A stretch of DNA of 64,000 bases. It comes from an uncultured Ruegeria sp. (GTDB taxonomy: Bacteria > Pseudomonadota > Alphaproteobacteria > Rhodobacterales > Rhodobacteraceae). Shown one piece after another: positions 34,713-43,216 of the stretch. A program made the position numbers and the translations under genes. Within the stretch, counting starts at the first letter, position 1; every line of letters begins with the position of its first letter. The notes under the pieces are model-generated. The model worked only from the letters and a program-made list of their open reading frames with translations, was not told the origin of the DNA and did not search any database. The stretch lies in contig NZ_CANNGO010000005.1 of the NCBI RefSeq assembly GCF_947504215.1, positions 248,001-312,000 of the forward strand. The letters run 5' to 3'.

Positions 34713-35711
34713 CTAGCCGGGGAAACCCGGCGCAGGTCTGATCTCGCCGCATTCCAGCCCGCGACGGCTGTACTGCGGTGCGTTCATGAATTTGCGGGCG
34801 GCCGGGTGATCGGCGTCCAACACCCCAAGGCTGACCAGAATGGCGGCGATGGCGCATTCACTGGCGCGGGTTGCACCATCGGCGATTTTCAGTGCAACGC
34901 CCATCCGTTTTTCCGGGATGATTGCGACAAAAACGGCTTCAGCACCCGTCTTGATGGCGGCCCGGCCAGCCATTGCGCGCATCAATTCAGTACAGGCGCG
35001 GGTTTCCCCAGCGACCAGTTCAGGGTGTTTGATCATCGCGGCCGTCAACTGCTGAGCTGCATCGCTGGCGCGATCAGATCTGTCAGCGGAGGATGCGAAC
35101 CACGCCATCGACCGTGCCAACCCGGCCAGCGAGGTTGCAAAATTCGGGGCAGAACAGCCGTCGATACCGTAGGCTGGGCTGGTCTCGCCTGTGGTTTCTT
35201 CCACCGCAGACAGGCAGGCCTGCTGCACGGGGTGGTCGATCTCCAGGTATTCGGGTCCGGCCCCCATATGCTGGGCCACGGTCAGAAATCCGCAATGTTT
35301 GCCGGAACAATTGTTGTGGATCTGGCAAGGCGTGTCATCAGCCAGAATCAGCCCATCCCGCGCTGCCATATCGGCTGGCTCTTGTGGTCCGCAGCGCAGG
35401 TCCGGTTCTGCCAGACCTAAATGATCCAGCCATGCGGATACACGCTCGGTGTGAATCGCGGCCCCATTGTGCGAAGCACAGGCCAATGCTAGATGCTCAG
35501 TGTTCAGCCCATATTTCGCAGCCGCGCCTGACGTAATCAGTGGCAAAGCTTGAATCATCTTGGCCGAAGATCGCGGGTAGATGACTGCCTTGGGATCACC
35601 CCAACTGCGCACGATTTGTCCGGTATCGTCGCAGATCACAGCGTGGCCCAGATGCAAGCTCTCTAACAGCGGTCCACGCCACAATTCTGTCATTGGTACG
35701 GGCTGCGTCAT
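34713..35711 (-). CDS. L-asparaginase, ReAII (class 3) family
   Basis: A 332-residue asparaginase II-family protein unlike E. coli AnsB and similar to Rhizobium etli ReAII. It has the Ser-Lys tandem in RSSAKMIQALP, the second Lys with metal-binding Cys in NNCSGKHCGF, and the other Cys in GIDGCSAPNFA. These are the active-site and zinc residues of that class. The start at 35711 has GGAGGTCCAG upstream, an excellent ribosome site. It is convergent with the YCII gene, with 5 bases between stops. Confidence 0.9.
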   Translation of the reverse strand: MTQPVPMTELWRGPLLESLHLGHAVICDDTGQIVRSWGDPKAVIYPRSSAKMIQALPLITSGAAAKYGLNTEHLALACASHNGAAIHTERVSAWLDHLGLAEPDLRCGPQEPADMAARDGLILADDTPCQIHNNCSGKHCGFLTVAQHMGAGPEYLEIDHPVQQACLSAVEETTGETSPAYGIDGCSAPNFATSLAGLARSMAWFASSADRSDRASDAAQQLTAAMIKHPELVAGETRACTELMRAMAGRAAIKTGAEAVFVAIIPEKRMGVALKIADGATRASECAIAAILVSLGVLDADHPAARKFMNAPQYSRRGLECGEIRPAPGFPG

Positions 35712-35888
35712 CTGGACCTCCGGTTTTATGCGCAAAAAACTGCCAATCGCCCTTTCGCCTGTGGCGAAACCTGCGTTAGTGTGTGTATGTCGGCAATCAT
35801 CGGGATGCGCAACGTTACAGACGAACCGGCAGGGTTCGCAGCCTTTTCCGATGGATAAGAGGTATGGGTCGAGCTAGGAGGCTGGACA

Positions 35889-36422
35889 ATGGGATCAATG
35901 CTCGTCCGCGTGATCGCGGGCCTGTGTGTGGCGGGATTGGCCACAACTGCAATCGCTCAGCAGGCGACAAGCACAAACCGGGTTGCGGCAAAAACCGATT
36001 GGAGCGTTTTTGTTGAAGATGATCCCACCGAATGCTGGAGCGTCTCTGCGCCTAAGGAAACCGTGAACACCAAGGGGGGTCGTGTTGTGTCCGTGCGGCG
36101 CAGCGACATCCTGTTGTTTGTGTTCTACCGTCCCAATGCCGAGGTCAAAGGCCAGGTCACGTTCACTGGCGGCTATCCGTTTGCAGCTGGGTCGACAGTG
36201 AACCTGACAGTCGACGGCAGTGAATTCGAGCTGTTTACCGAAGGCGAGTGGGCTTGGCCGGCGACAGCCGCGGATGATGCCAAGATCGTCACCGCGATGA
36301 AGCGCGGCACCGAGGCCGTGTTAACGGCACGGTCTGAACGCGGGACGCAGACCAAAGATACTTTTTCGCTGTTGGGTTTTACGGCTGCAATTGAAGATGC
36401 TGAAAAGCGCTGCACAAACTAA
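35889..36422 (+). CDS. Invasion-associated locus B (IalB) family protein
   Basis: A 177-residue periplasmic protein with a signal peptide (MLVRVIAGLCVAGLATTAIA) and an IalB-like beta domain: TDWSVFVEDDPTECWSVSAP, SVRRSDILLFVFYRP, EFELFTEGEWAWP and TKDTFSLLGFTAAIEDAEKR. Two Cys, in ECWSV and KRCTN, may pair. AGGAGGCTGGACA precedes the ATG. IalB proteins are widespread in free-living alphaproteobacteria, so a pathogenicity role should not be inferred. Confidence 0.9.
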   Translation: MGSMLVRVIAGLCVAGLATTAIAQQATSTNRVAAKTDWSVFVEDDPTECWSVSAPKETVNTKGGRVVSVRRSDILLFVFYRPNAEVKGQVTFTGGYPFAAGSTVNLTVDGSEFELFTEGEWAWPATAADDAKIVTAMKRGTEAVLTARSERGTQTKDTFSLLGFTAAIEDAEKRCTN

Positions 36423-36443
36423 ACTTGGTTTGTGTAGCTTCTG

Positions 36444-36470
36444 AGCCTCGTCTTGCTCGCGAGGCTTTTT
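36444..36470 (+). terminator. Terminator after the IalB gene
   Basis: AGCCTCG (36444-36450) pairs with CGAGGCT (36460-36466) around a 9-base loop, with T-run 36466-36470. Confidence 0.85.
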
Positions 36471-36526
36471 GATTCAGATATCCACGGATGTAGTAGCGAC
36501 GTCTTACGCGACGTCCGATTCTCGAT

Positions 36527-36540
36527 TTGATCCGGATCAA
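36527..36540. promoter_or_regulatory. Perfect FNR/FnrL-type box
   Basis: TTGATCCGGATCAA is an exact TTGAT-N4-ATCAA palindrome, the consensus for FNR-type oxygen regulators. Its centre is 63 bases upstream of the small lipoprotein ATG, a distance compatible with activation at about -41.5. No other gene start is close. Confidence 0.7.
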
Positions 36541-36596
36541 TGTGAAGCTCTGCCATTTCTGAACTAACTGGTTCAGACACAAACAGGAGCTGCCCG

Positions 36597-36764
36597 ATGC
36601 TTAAAAAATCTTTTGTCATATTGCTGATGCTATCCGCGCCCTTGCTGAGTGCGTGTGAGAATACTGGTGAGACGTACCCCGTTAGTGGTGAACAATGCGG
36701 TCCGGAAGATCCGGTGAAAACCCTGGACGCGGCCGATTGTAACGTACCGCCCGCAGGGATTTGA
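36597..36764 (+). CDS. Small lipoprotein (55 residues)
   Basis: A 55-residue protein beginning MLKKSFVILLMLSAPLLSAC, a textbook lipoprotein signal with lipobox LLSAC. The mature part is 36 residues with two further cysteines (EQCGPED and ADCNVPP). CAGGAGCTGCCCG gives a good ribosome binding site. It has no family I can name. A perfect FNR-type box upstream suggests induction at low oxygen. It stands alone after the IalB terminator. Confidence 0.7.
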   Translation: MLKKSFVILLMLSAPLLSACENTGETYPVSGEQCGPEDPVKTLDAADCNVPPAGI

Positions 36765-36913
36765 TACGTAGCCCCGTTCCGGTTGCGTGACGGGTTTCGA
36801 AAAAGTGCTTTCGGCCGCAGGGGAGCCACCTTTGCGGCCGAGCTTCGTTTAGCTGCACGACAGTTATTGTGCTAAGCTGCTGCGAAAAGTGAGTTCTAAC
36901 GGAGTATCGGACC

Positions 36914-37291
36914 ATGCGCTGGGCTATTTTCGCGATGTTCTTGCCAAGTGCCGTAGTGGCGGACCCGGCAATGGAGTGCTCCGATGCGAGTTCGCAGGTC
37001 GAGGTTGGCGCTTGCGTTACTGAAATGGAAGGGCGCGTGAATGGCGCGCTGGAAGAAAGCTATTCTTTCGCTATTGCCGCAGCGAAGGAACTTGATGACG
37101 TGACCGGACGGGTCGCTGCGTTACCTGCGTTGGAAGCCGCGCAAAACGCGTGGGCCGCGTTCCGGGATGCACAATGCGAAGCGGTTGGCACCTCGTTCGG
37201 TGGCGGATCTGGCACGGGAATTGCAATTACGTCTTGCAGGATCGATTTGGGCCGTGCCCGCGTGGAAGAATTGCTGCATTTCGCAAATTGA
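36914..37291 (+). CDS. LprI/DUF1311-family secreted protein
   Basis: A 125-residue protein with a short signal (MRWAIFAMFLPSAVVA) and an LprI-like domain: ECSDASSQVEVGACVTEME, LPALEAAQNAWAAFRDAQCE and CRIDLGRARVEEL, with spaced cysteines. The family includes lysozyme inhibitors of the LprI type; here the function is unproven. CTAACGGAGTATCGGACC precedes the ATG. Confidence 0.87.
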   Translation: MRWAIFAMFLPSAVVADPAMECSDASSQVEVGACVTEMEGRVNGALEESYSFAIAAAKELDDVTGRVAALPALEAAQNAWAAFRDAQCEAVGTSFGGGSGTGIAITSCRIDLGRARVEELLHFAN

Positions 37292-37369
37292 TCGGTACGA
37301 ATTCTTTTGATCTTTGCGCGCAGTCCTATATAGAGGCGCATCCCAAGCCCGAAGCCCTGAGATTCAATC

Positions 37370-38557
37370 ATGTCAGCCAAAGCGCCGATCACCCAAGACG
37401 TCATGACCATCCCCCGCAAACTGCCGGAGGGAAAGGTCAATCTTGTCGGCTTGACGCGCGACCGGCTGCGCGATGTTCTGATCGAACATGGCACGCCTGA
37501 AAAACAGGCCAAGATGCGAACGGGGCAGATCTGGCAATGGATCTATCAATGGGGTGTGCGTGACTTCGCAGAGATGACCAACCTGGCCAAAGCTTATCGC
37601 GCGCAACTGGCCGAAAACTTTGTCATCGAAACCCCCGAAGTTGTGACGCGTCAGGTGTCTGAAGATGGCACGCGCAAATATCTGGTCCGCATCGCGGGCG
37701 GGCATGAAGTCGAAGTAGTCTACATCCCAGAAGAAGATCGCGGCACGCTGTGTATCTCGTCGCAGGTTGGGTGCACGTTAACCTGTTCGTTCTGTCACAC
37801 CGGCACCCAAAAACTGGTGCGCAACCTGACGGCGGCTGAGATCGTCGGTCAGGTGATGATGGCGCGCGACGACTTGGACGAATGGCCGACGCCCGGCGCC
37901 CCCAAGGACGAAACCCGCCTGCTGTCGAACATCGTTCTGATGGGTATGGGCGAGCCGCTTTATAATTTCGAGAATGTTCGCGATGCGATGAGGATTGCGA
38001 TGGACCCCGAAGGGATTTCCCTGTCGCGGCGCCGCATCACCCTGTCAACCTCGGGTGTTGTGCCCGAGATTGCGCGCACTGCTGAAGAAATCGGCTGTCT
38101 GCTGGCGATCTCGTTTCATGCCACCACCGACGACACCCGCGATTTTCTGGTGCCGATCAACAAACGCTGGAACATCGAAGAACTACTGCAGGCGCTGGCC
38201 AGCTATCCCAAAGTCTCGAACTCTGAGCGGATCACGTTTGAATACGTGATGCTGGCTGGCGTGAATGACAGTGACGAGGATGCCCATCGCCTGATCGATC
38301 ATATCAAGCGCCACAAAATCCCAGCCAAGATCAATCTGATCCCGTTCAATGAATGGCCCGGTGCGCCGTACAAGCGTAGCTCGAACAACCGTATTCGCGC
38401 TTTTGCGAACATCATCTATCAGGCGGGCTATGCCTCACCCATCCGCAAGACGCGGGGTGAGGATATCATGGCCGCCTGTGGCCAGCTGAAATCGGCGACC
38501 GAACGCGCGCGTAAATCACGCAAACAGATCGAGGCCGAGGCGGGATTGAAGGGTTAG
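37370..38557 (+). CDS. rlmN: 23S rRNA (adenine-2503-C2) methyltransferase
   Basis: A 395-residue radical SAM methyltransferase that modifies A2503 of 23S rRNA and A37 of some tRNAs. The cluster motif is CTLTCSFC (CxxxCxxC). Also seen are [54 protein letters not shown] and the methyl-carrier Cys in AACGQLKS. The N-terminal RlmN domain includes [15 protein letters not shown]. The ATG at 37370 is one of two close starts (a second at 37403). Confidence 0.97.
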   Translation: MSAKAPITQDVMTIPRKLPEGKVNLVGLTRDRLRDVLIEHGTPEKQAKMRTGQIWQWIYQWGVRDFAEMTNLAKAYRAQLAENFVIETPEVVTRQVSEDGTRKYLVRIAGGHEVEVVYIPEEDRGTLCISSQVGCTLTCSFCHTGTQKLVRNLTAAEIVGQVMMARDDLDEWPTPGAPKDETRLLSNIVLMGMGEPLYNFENVRDAMRIAMDPEGISLSRRRITLSTSGVVPEIARTAEEIGCLLAISFHATTDDTRDFLVPINKRWNIEELLQALASYPKVSNSERITFEYVMLAGVNDSDEDAHRLIDHIKRHKIPAKINLIPFNEWPGAPYKRSSNNRIRAFANIIYQAGYASPIRKTRGEDIMAACGQLKSATERARKSRKQIEAEAGLKG

Positions 38558-38587
38558 TCCCGACCGCATCTCAACTCAACGCGTCAG

Positions 38588-38599
38588 ATCAGATCTGAT
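38588..38599. promoter_or_regulatory. 12-bp palindrome between rlmN and the P460 locus
   Basis: ATCAGATCTGAT is a perfect 12-bp palindrome, 76 bases before the small upstream ORF. It may be an operator. The remaining gap (38558-38663) shows nothing else. Confidence 0.35.
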
Positions 38600-38663
38600 A
38601 CATTTTAGGTAACCAAAACCCGGTTTGGCATCTCAAATCTGCGCACAAGGCAGTGAGCGCGTC

Positions 38664-38762
38664 ATGGCGAAATTGGCAACTCGCCTGATGATTGCTATTA
38701 TTGCCCTTGCCAATCTACATGGCAAAACGGCGAACTGGTTTTCAGGTGGGCCACTATTATGA
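38664..38762 (+). CDS. Possible 32-residue membrane leader peptide
   Basis: A 32-residue ORF starting MAKLATRLMIAIIALANLHG has a hydrophobic helix. Its stop TGA overlaps the ATG of the cytochrome P460 gene (ATGA), a typical coupling arrangement. AAGGCAGTGAGCG lies upstream. It could instead be chance. Confidence 0.35.
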   Translation: MAKLATRLMIAIIALANLHGKTANWFSGGPLL

Positions 38763-39379
38763 TCATAAATTTTAAACAGAATTTCCAAAAAACAACGATA
38801 GCATTTGCCTTGCTTCTGGCTTTTACCAGTACGGCGATGGCCGACGAACAAGATGCGCATCTGGCGATCGAGAACCCAGCCGAGCTGAGCAAGGAAGAGG
38901 CCGAGGCGTTCTATCGGTCTTTGACCCGCCGCATGGCCCGGGGCTATGCGGCCGCCCGAATGGATCTGATCCGAAACTATCAAAACTGGCCATTGTTCAA
39001 CGACGCACCCTACATCTCGGCCACCCATGGGCAGCGCTACGTCAACAGCTATGCCAACCGGATGGCGCACAATTATGGCACCCTGCTGGAAGGCGAAGCC
39101 CTGCCTATGGGCTCCGTTCTGGCCAAAGACAGTATGACCGTCACCGATGAAGGCAATGTGCACCCCGGCGCCATGTTTGTGATGGAAAAGCTGCCCGAAA
39201 GCACCAGCCCTGATACAGCTGACTGGCGGTACATTATGGTCTTACCGGACGGGTCGGTGTTCGGCGATACCACGGGTGATCGGTCTGCGGCTGTTGCCTA
39301 TTGCCACGATTGCCATGAACAAGTCGCGGATCGCGATTACACGTTCTTTGTGCCGGAAGAGTACCGGGTGGACAACTAA
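38759..39379 (+). CDS. Cytochrome P460-family protein
   Basis: A 206-residue secreted protein with a signal peptide (FALLLAFTSTAMA) and one c-type heme motif near the C-terminus, YCHDCHEQVADRDYTFF. The body fits the cytochrome P460 fold: THGQRYVNSYANRMAHNYG, LPMGSVLAKDSM and ADWRYIMVLPDGSVFG. Known members oxidise hydroxylamine or bind NO. The Lys in VLAKDS could be the crosslinking residue, but this needs alignment. It overlaps the convergent cbpM-like gene by 4 bases. Confidence 0.82.
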   Translation: MIINFKQNFQKTTIAFALLLAFTSTAMADEQDAHLAIENPAELSKEEAEAFYRSLTRRMARGYAAARMDLIRNYQNWPLFNDAPYISATHGQRYVNSYANRMAHNYGTLLEGEALPMGSVLAKDSMTVTDEGNVHPGAMFVMEKLPESTSPDTADWRYIMVLPDGSVFGDTTGDRSAAVAYCHDCHEQVADRDYTFFVPEEYRVDN

Positions 39380-39720
39380 TTTTGGCGGAAGCGCGCAGTG
39401 CCGATCACCTCGATCAAGGTGTTGCGAACAGCGTCAGGCTGGGCTTCGACCGCGCTCAGCACTTCCCGAAGTTCTGCCCGCAGACAATGCATCTGATCGA
39501 TCAGAGAAATCATCATCGACAGCGCATCGGCTTCCATGTCGTATTGTTCATGCAACTCGCACGCCAGCTCAAGCCGTGCGACATCGATGCTCTGATACAC
39601 CCAACCCTGTTCCGATTGCTCGGGGATCACGATTTCCGCGGCCAGATATTCTGATAAACGGTCTGAGGTGAGGCGGGTTATGGTGGCGATCAGTTCCTCT
39701 TCGGTCAGCGTACGGGTCAT
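39376..39720 (-). CDS. CbpM-like chaperone modulator
   Basis: A 114-residue, mostly helical protein: TLTEEELIATITRLTSDRLS, VYQSIDVARLELACELHEQY and the MMISLIDQMHCLRAELREV helix. CbpM modulates the DnaJ-like chaperone CbpA by binding its J domain. The adjacent upstream gene is a CbpA homologue whose stop overlaps this ATG (ATGA), which supports the assignment more than sequence alone does. Confidence 0.82.
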   Translation of the reverse strand: MTRTLTEEELIATITRLTSDRLSEYLAAEIVIPEQSEQGWVYQSIDVARLELACELHEQYDMEADALSMMISLIDQMHCLRAELREVLSAVEAQPDAVRNTLIEVIGTARFRQN

Positions 39721-40643
39721 GACGGCATTCCTTTTCGAGGATCATAGCGGTGCGTTTCGCGCCAGCTCTCCATGAAGGTCTTCAGATCATCGTCAATTTT
39801 ATCGGGCACTGAGACAGTCAGCTCGATCAACTGATCCCCTCTGTCGGACGATCCACGCTTCTTGACACCTTTGCCCCGCAGTCGCAGGGTTTTGCCGCTG
39901 CTGGTTCCGGCCGGAACGTTGACATTGACGCCGCCATCAATTGTTGGGGCGGGGACTTTGCCACCCAGAACGGCCTCATCAATTGTGATGGGCAGCGTGA
40001 TGTGGATGTCATCGCCCTGACGGTCAAACACCGGATGATCAGCAACCGATACCGACACCAGGGCATCACCCGCTGGGCCATCGCCGTAGCCAGGCGCGCC
40101 TTTACCGCGCAGACGGATGGTCTGTCCATTGGTGATGCCAGCAGGGATTTTGACCTCGATCCGATCGCCGTCGGGCAGCGTCAGCTTTTGGCTGGCGCCA
40201 AAAACTGCATCCAGAAAACTGATCTGAAGCGAATAGTTTAGGTTGTGGCCCGGGGCGTGAAACTGATGGGTGCGCTGCTGGCTATGCTGCCCACGTCCGC
40301 GCATAAACTCGGCAAATATGTCGGACATGTCGTCGGGTTCGCCATAAGCCGCGCCCGAGCGATAGGGGTTTCCAGCGGCTTCAGCGTAGTCGCGATAGTA
40401 CTGTTGCTGTGGACGTTCCTGACCCGAGGCGTCAATCTCTCCATTGTCGTACCGTGTGCGGGTTTCGGGATCTTTCAACAGATCATATGCCGCTGCGGCG
40501 GCTTTGAACTTTGCTTCCGCCTTGGCATCACCGGGCTTGAGATCCGGGTGACATTCCTTGGCGATACGCCGATAGGCTTTCTTGATATCGGCTGCGCTGG
40601 CATCCTTCTGGACACCGAGGACCGTGTAAGGATCGTCGCTCAT
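39717..40643 (-). CDS. DnaJ-like chaperone CbpA
   Basis: A 308-residue type II DnaJ. The J domain (residues 1-70) contains AYRRIAKECHPDLKPGD with the essential HPD. A Gly-poor linker follows, then two C-terminal substrate-binding beta domains (KLTLPDGDRIEVKIPAGI, GQTIRLRGKGAPG and a repeat VNVPAGTSSGKTLRLRGKG). There is no zinc-finger region, so it is CbpA-like, not DnaJ. It forms an operon with the CbpM-like gene. Confidence 0.92.
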   Translation of the reverse strand: MSDDPYTVLGVQKDASAADIKKAYRRIAKECHPDLKPGDAKAEAKFKAAAAAYDLLKDPETRTRYDNGEIDASGQERPQQQYYRDYAEAAGNPYRSGAAYGEPDDMSDIFAEFMRGRGQHSQQRTHQFHAPGHNLNYSLQISFLDAVFGASQKLTLPDGDRIEVKIPAGITNGQTIRLRGKGAPGYGDGPAGDALVSVSVADHPVFDRQGDDIHITLPITIDEAVLGGKVPAPTIDGGVNVNVPAGTSSGKTLRLRGKGVKKRGSSDRGDQLIELTVSVPDKIDDDLKTFMESWRETHRYDPRKGMPS

Positions 40644-40802
40644 CTCACTCTCGCTGGTGTGGTCAGGTCTGATCTTGATGAAAGTGTTTTATCACGTGAT
40701 TTCAACAGGTCAAAATGAAGAAGGGCACAAGCAGCCTCGTAAATTTTCGCAACTCTGTTAGAATTTACGTGTTTCGAATTATTTGTTGACGGAGGCCGAC
40801 CC

Positions 40803-41186
40803 ATGTCACGCAGAATTAAGTCCGCTTTGGCCTTGCTGGCCGGGAACGCCATTGGTTTGTTATTGGCGACGCTGCTTTTGGCCGGGTTTGCGATCCGGCC
40901 GCTTTCATTCATCGTGGTGGTGATTGTCTTCACCTTGGTTCAGCTTGTGGCCGAGCCTTTGATCCTGAAGCTGGGCGAAAAGAAAGCGCCCGCGCTGAAA
41001 GGCGGGATCGCTTTGATCGTTACGTTCGTTGGGCTGTTGGTAACGGATTTGATCACGGCAGGTCTGACGGTTGGTGGTATTTCAAACCTTTTAGCCGCCA
41101 CATTGCTGGTCTGGCTGGGAGCGCTGATCGCCAGCGTCGTTCTGCCGATCTATGTCTTCAAAGAACTGCGCGACCCTAAGCACTGA
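40803..41186 (+). CDS. Four-TM holin-like membrane protein
   Basis: A 127-residue protein with four predicted TM helices: ALLAGNAIGLLLATLLLAG, FIVVVIVFTLVQLVAEPLIL, GGIALIVTFVGLLVTDLI and LLAATLLVWLGALIASVVLP. It resembles the four-TM putative phage-holin-like proteins (superfamily IV) seen in many bacteria. Lysis is not implied, and there is no phage gene nearby. Its stop abuts the end of the convergent lyase gene. Confidence 0.7.
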   Translation: MSRRIKSALALLAGNAIGLLLATLLLAGFAIRPLSFIVVVIVFTLVQLVAEPLILKLGEKKAPALKGGIALIVTFVGLLVTDLITAGLTVGGISNLLAATLLVWLGALIASVVLPIYVFKELRDPKH

Positions 41187-42290
41187 CTATAGCGCATTCA
41201 GGCTGGCCTCGATCGCCTGCCAAAGCTCCTCAACAGGTTCACAGCCGACAGACAGGCGAATAAAGGCCGGATCGACATCGTCCCCCCACCGGGCGCGGCG
41301 TTCTGCGGAACTGTGAACGCCACCAAAGGAGGTAGCAGGTCGCAACAGGGGGCACGCGTTGATGAACTGTTCGGCTTTTGCTTCGTCTTTTAATGTGATC
41401 GACAGTAAGAATCCGAACCGGGCCGTTTGCGCCTGAGCAAGGGGATGAGAGGGGTCGTCCGGCAGGCCTGGATAGCGGACTTGTTGCACAGCCTTGTGCG
41501 CCATGAAACGCTCGGCCAGAACCTGAGCAGACGTACACATCCGGTCAAACCGAACGTCCAGCGTTTCCAACCCGCGATGCAAAAGCCACGCTTCATGCGG
41601 GCCCGGAATCGCGCCGGACACACGTCGCCACTCTTCGATCCGTTCCATGATCGGTGCGCTACGACTGGCGACATGACCCATAAGAAGATCCGAATGCCCC
41701 CCCATTGCCTTGGTGTCAGAGGACACAACAATGTCGATCCCGAGATCCAGCGGGCGCTGACCCAAAGGCGTCAGTGTTGTGTTATCGGCAATCGTAATGC
41801 CGCCAGCCGCACGGACGTCCCTTGCGACAGAAGCAAGGTCAATCGTCTCGAGACCCGGGTTCGAGGGGCTTTCGACAAACACCACATCGAAGCCATCAAA
41901 CCCACCATCAGCGAAGGCTAAGGTGGGGCGCTCTTCGACCGCAACCCAGAGGTTGGATAAGAATCTGTCGGCCAGCAGCCGCGTAACGTAGTAGCCATCC
42001 GACGGGATCAGAATTCGCGATCCGGCTTTGACAGTTGCAAACAAAGCTGCCGAAATCGCTGCCATACCAGATGGGAAAGTCAGACAGGGTGCGTTTTCCA
42101 GATGCGACAGCACATGCTCTAGGTGAAGCCATGTTGGGTTGTCGACACGCCCGTAAGCCGCGTGCCCGTCCGGCGCGCCGGGCAGGTGGAACATGCTGCT
42201 TTGGGTCAACGGCAATGCCACCGGATCGCCTTTGGTCAGGGCGTTTCCGCGCAAATGAAGCATTTCGCCTAGTTTTAGGGGAGGTTTCAT
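41187..42290 (-). CDS. PLP-dependent Cys/Met metabolism enzyme (cystathionine beta/gamma-lyase-like)
   Basis: A 367-residue member of the Cys/Met-metabolism PLP family (MetB/MetC). Visible are YGRVDNPTWLHLEHVLSHLE, FPSGMAAISAALFATVKAGS, the PLP Lys in SSDTKAMGGHSDLLMG, and the C-terminal FGGVHSSAERRARWG followed by IRLSVGCEPVEELW. The ATG at 42290 follows the LOG-gene stop by 4 bases; the frame open to 42377 is in that gene. Lyase or synthase activity cannot be distinguished. Confidence 0.87.
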   Translation of the reverse strand: MKPPLKLGEMLHLRGNALTKGDPVALPLTQSSMFHLPGAPDGHAAYGRVDNPTWLHLEHVLSHLENAPCLTFPSGMAAISAALFATVKAGSRILIPSDGYYVTRLLADRFLSNLWVAVEERPTLAFADGGFDGFDVVFVESPSNPGLETIDLASVARDVRAAGGITIADNTTLTPLGQRPLDLGIDIVVSSDTKAMGGHSDLLMGHVASRSAPIMERIEEWRRVSGAIPGPHEAWLLHRGLETLDVRFDRMCTSAQVLAERFMAHKAVQQVRYPGLPDDPSHPLAQAQTARFGFLLSITLKDEAKAEQFINACPLLRPATSFGGVHSSAERRARWGDDVDPAFIRLSVGCEPVEELWQAIEASLNAL

Positions 42291-42294
42291 AATG

Positions 42295-43137
42295 TCAGCG
42301 CCCGGGAATCTCATCCCGAGGCGGGGCAGGTTCCCAGTTCTCGATGATGTCAACCGCTTGCTGCGCCGTGTCGACAAAACGGAAAAGGTTCAGATCCTCA
42401 TCTGAAATCGTGCCGGCATCGGCCAGAGCTTCCCAGTTGATCACCTTCTCCCAGAACTCTCGCCCGAACAGCAGGAAGGGGACGCGTTCCATGCGACCGG
42501 TCTGAATCAGGGTCAGGGATTCGAACAGTTCATCCATCGTGCCGAACCCGCCCGGGAAAATCGTAATTGCGCGGGCGCGCATCAGGAAATGCATCTTGCG
42601 GATGGCGAAATAGTGAAAGTTGAAGCTGAGTTCGGGTGTCACATATAGGTTCGGTGCCTGCTCGTGCGGCAGCACAATGTTCAGACCGATCGAGCAACCG
42701 CCCGCATCCTGCGCGCCACGGTTTCCCGCCTCCATCACACCGGGACCACCGCCGGTGACAATCACGTTTTCGTGGCCGCCACTTTGGTGCGATTTCTCTG
42801 TCATCAACCGGGCGAACTCGCGCGCCTCATCATAATATTGCGACAAACCAGCCAGTGTTTCGGTCCGCGCGGTGTGCTTCCGCGCAGGCTCAGGGATACG
42901 CGCGCCTCCGAACATCACGATGGTCGAGGTGATCTCACGCTCGGTCATGATCATTTCGGGTTTCAGCAGCTCCAATTGCAGGCGCACAGGGCGTAGTTCA
43001 TCCCGGCACATGAAATCTTCGTCGGCGAACGCAAGACGATAGGCCGAGGAACGTGTCTGTGGCGTGTCCGGCACCTCGCTCGCGGTCGAGCGGTCAGTTT
43101 GTGCATCGCGAAAGGGGCTGAGGCGGTCTTCTCTCAT
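42295..43137 (-). CDS. LOG-like Rossmann-fold protein (TIGR00730 type)
   Basis: A 280-residue protein with the LOG/lysine-decarboxylase-like motifs GGGPGVMEAGNRGAQ and FPGGFGTMDELFESLTLIQ (PGGxGTxxE). Such proteins act as cytokinin or nucleotide 5'-monophosphate phosphoribohydrolases. The 80-residue N-terminal extension before IVMFGGARIPEP makes it the longer form. It is transcribed with the PLP lyase and is divergent from a threonine dehydratase gene. Confidence 0.85.
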   Translation of the reverse strand: MREDRLSPFRDAQTDRSTASEVPDTPQTRSSAYRLAFADEDFMCRDELRPVRLQLELLKPEMIMTEREITSTIVMFGGARIPEPARKHTARTETLAGLSQYYDEAREFARLMTEKSHQSGGHENVIVTGGGPGVMEAGNRGAQDAGGCSIGLNIVLPHEQAPNLYVTPELSFNFHYFAIRKMHFLMRARAITIFPGGFGTMDELFESLTLIQTGRMERVPFLLFGREFWEKVINWEALADAGTISDEDLNLFRFVDTAQQAVDIIENWEPAPPRDEIPGR

Positions 43138-43216
43138 TGCTGGGGCTTCCCTGCTTGCGTGTTTTTTAAACAGCTATAGGGTTCCCGGGCAGAGTGCCAG
43201 TCACGGAAAGACAAGA

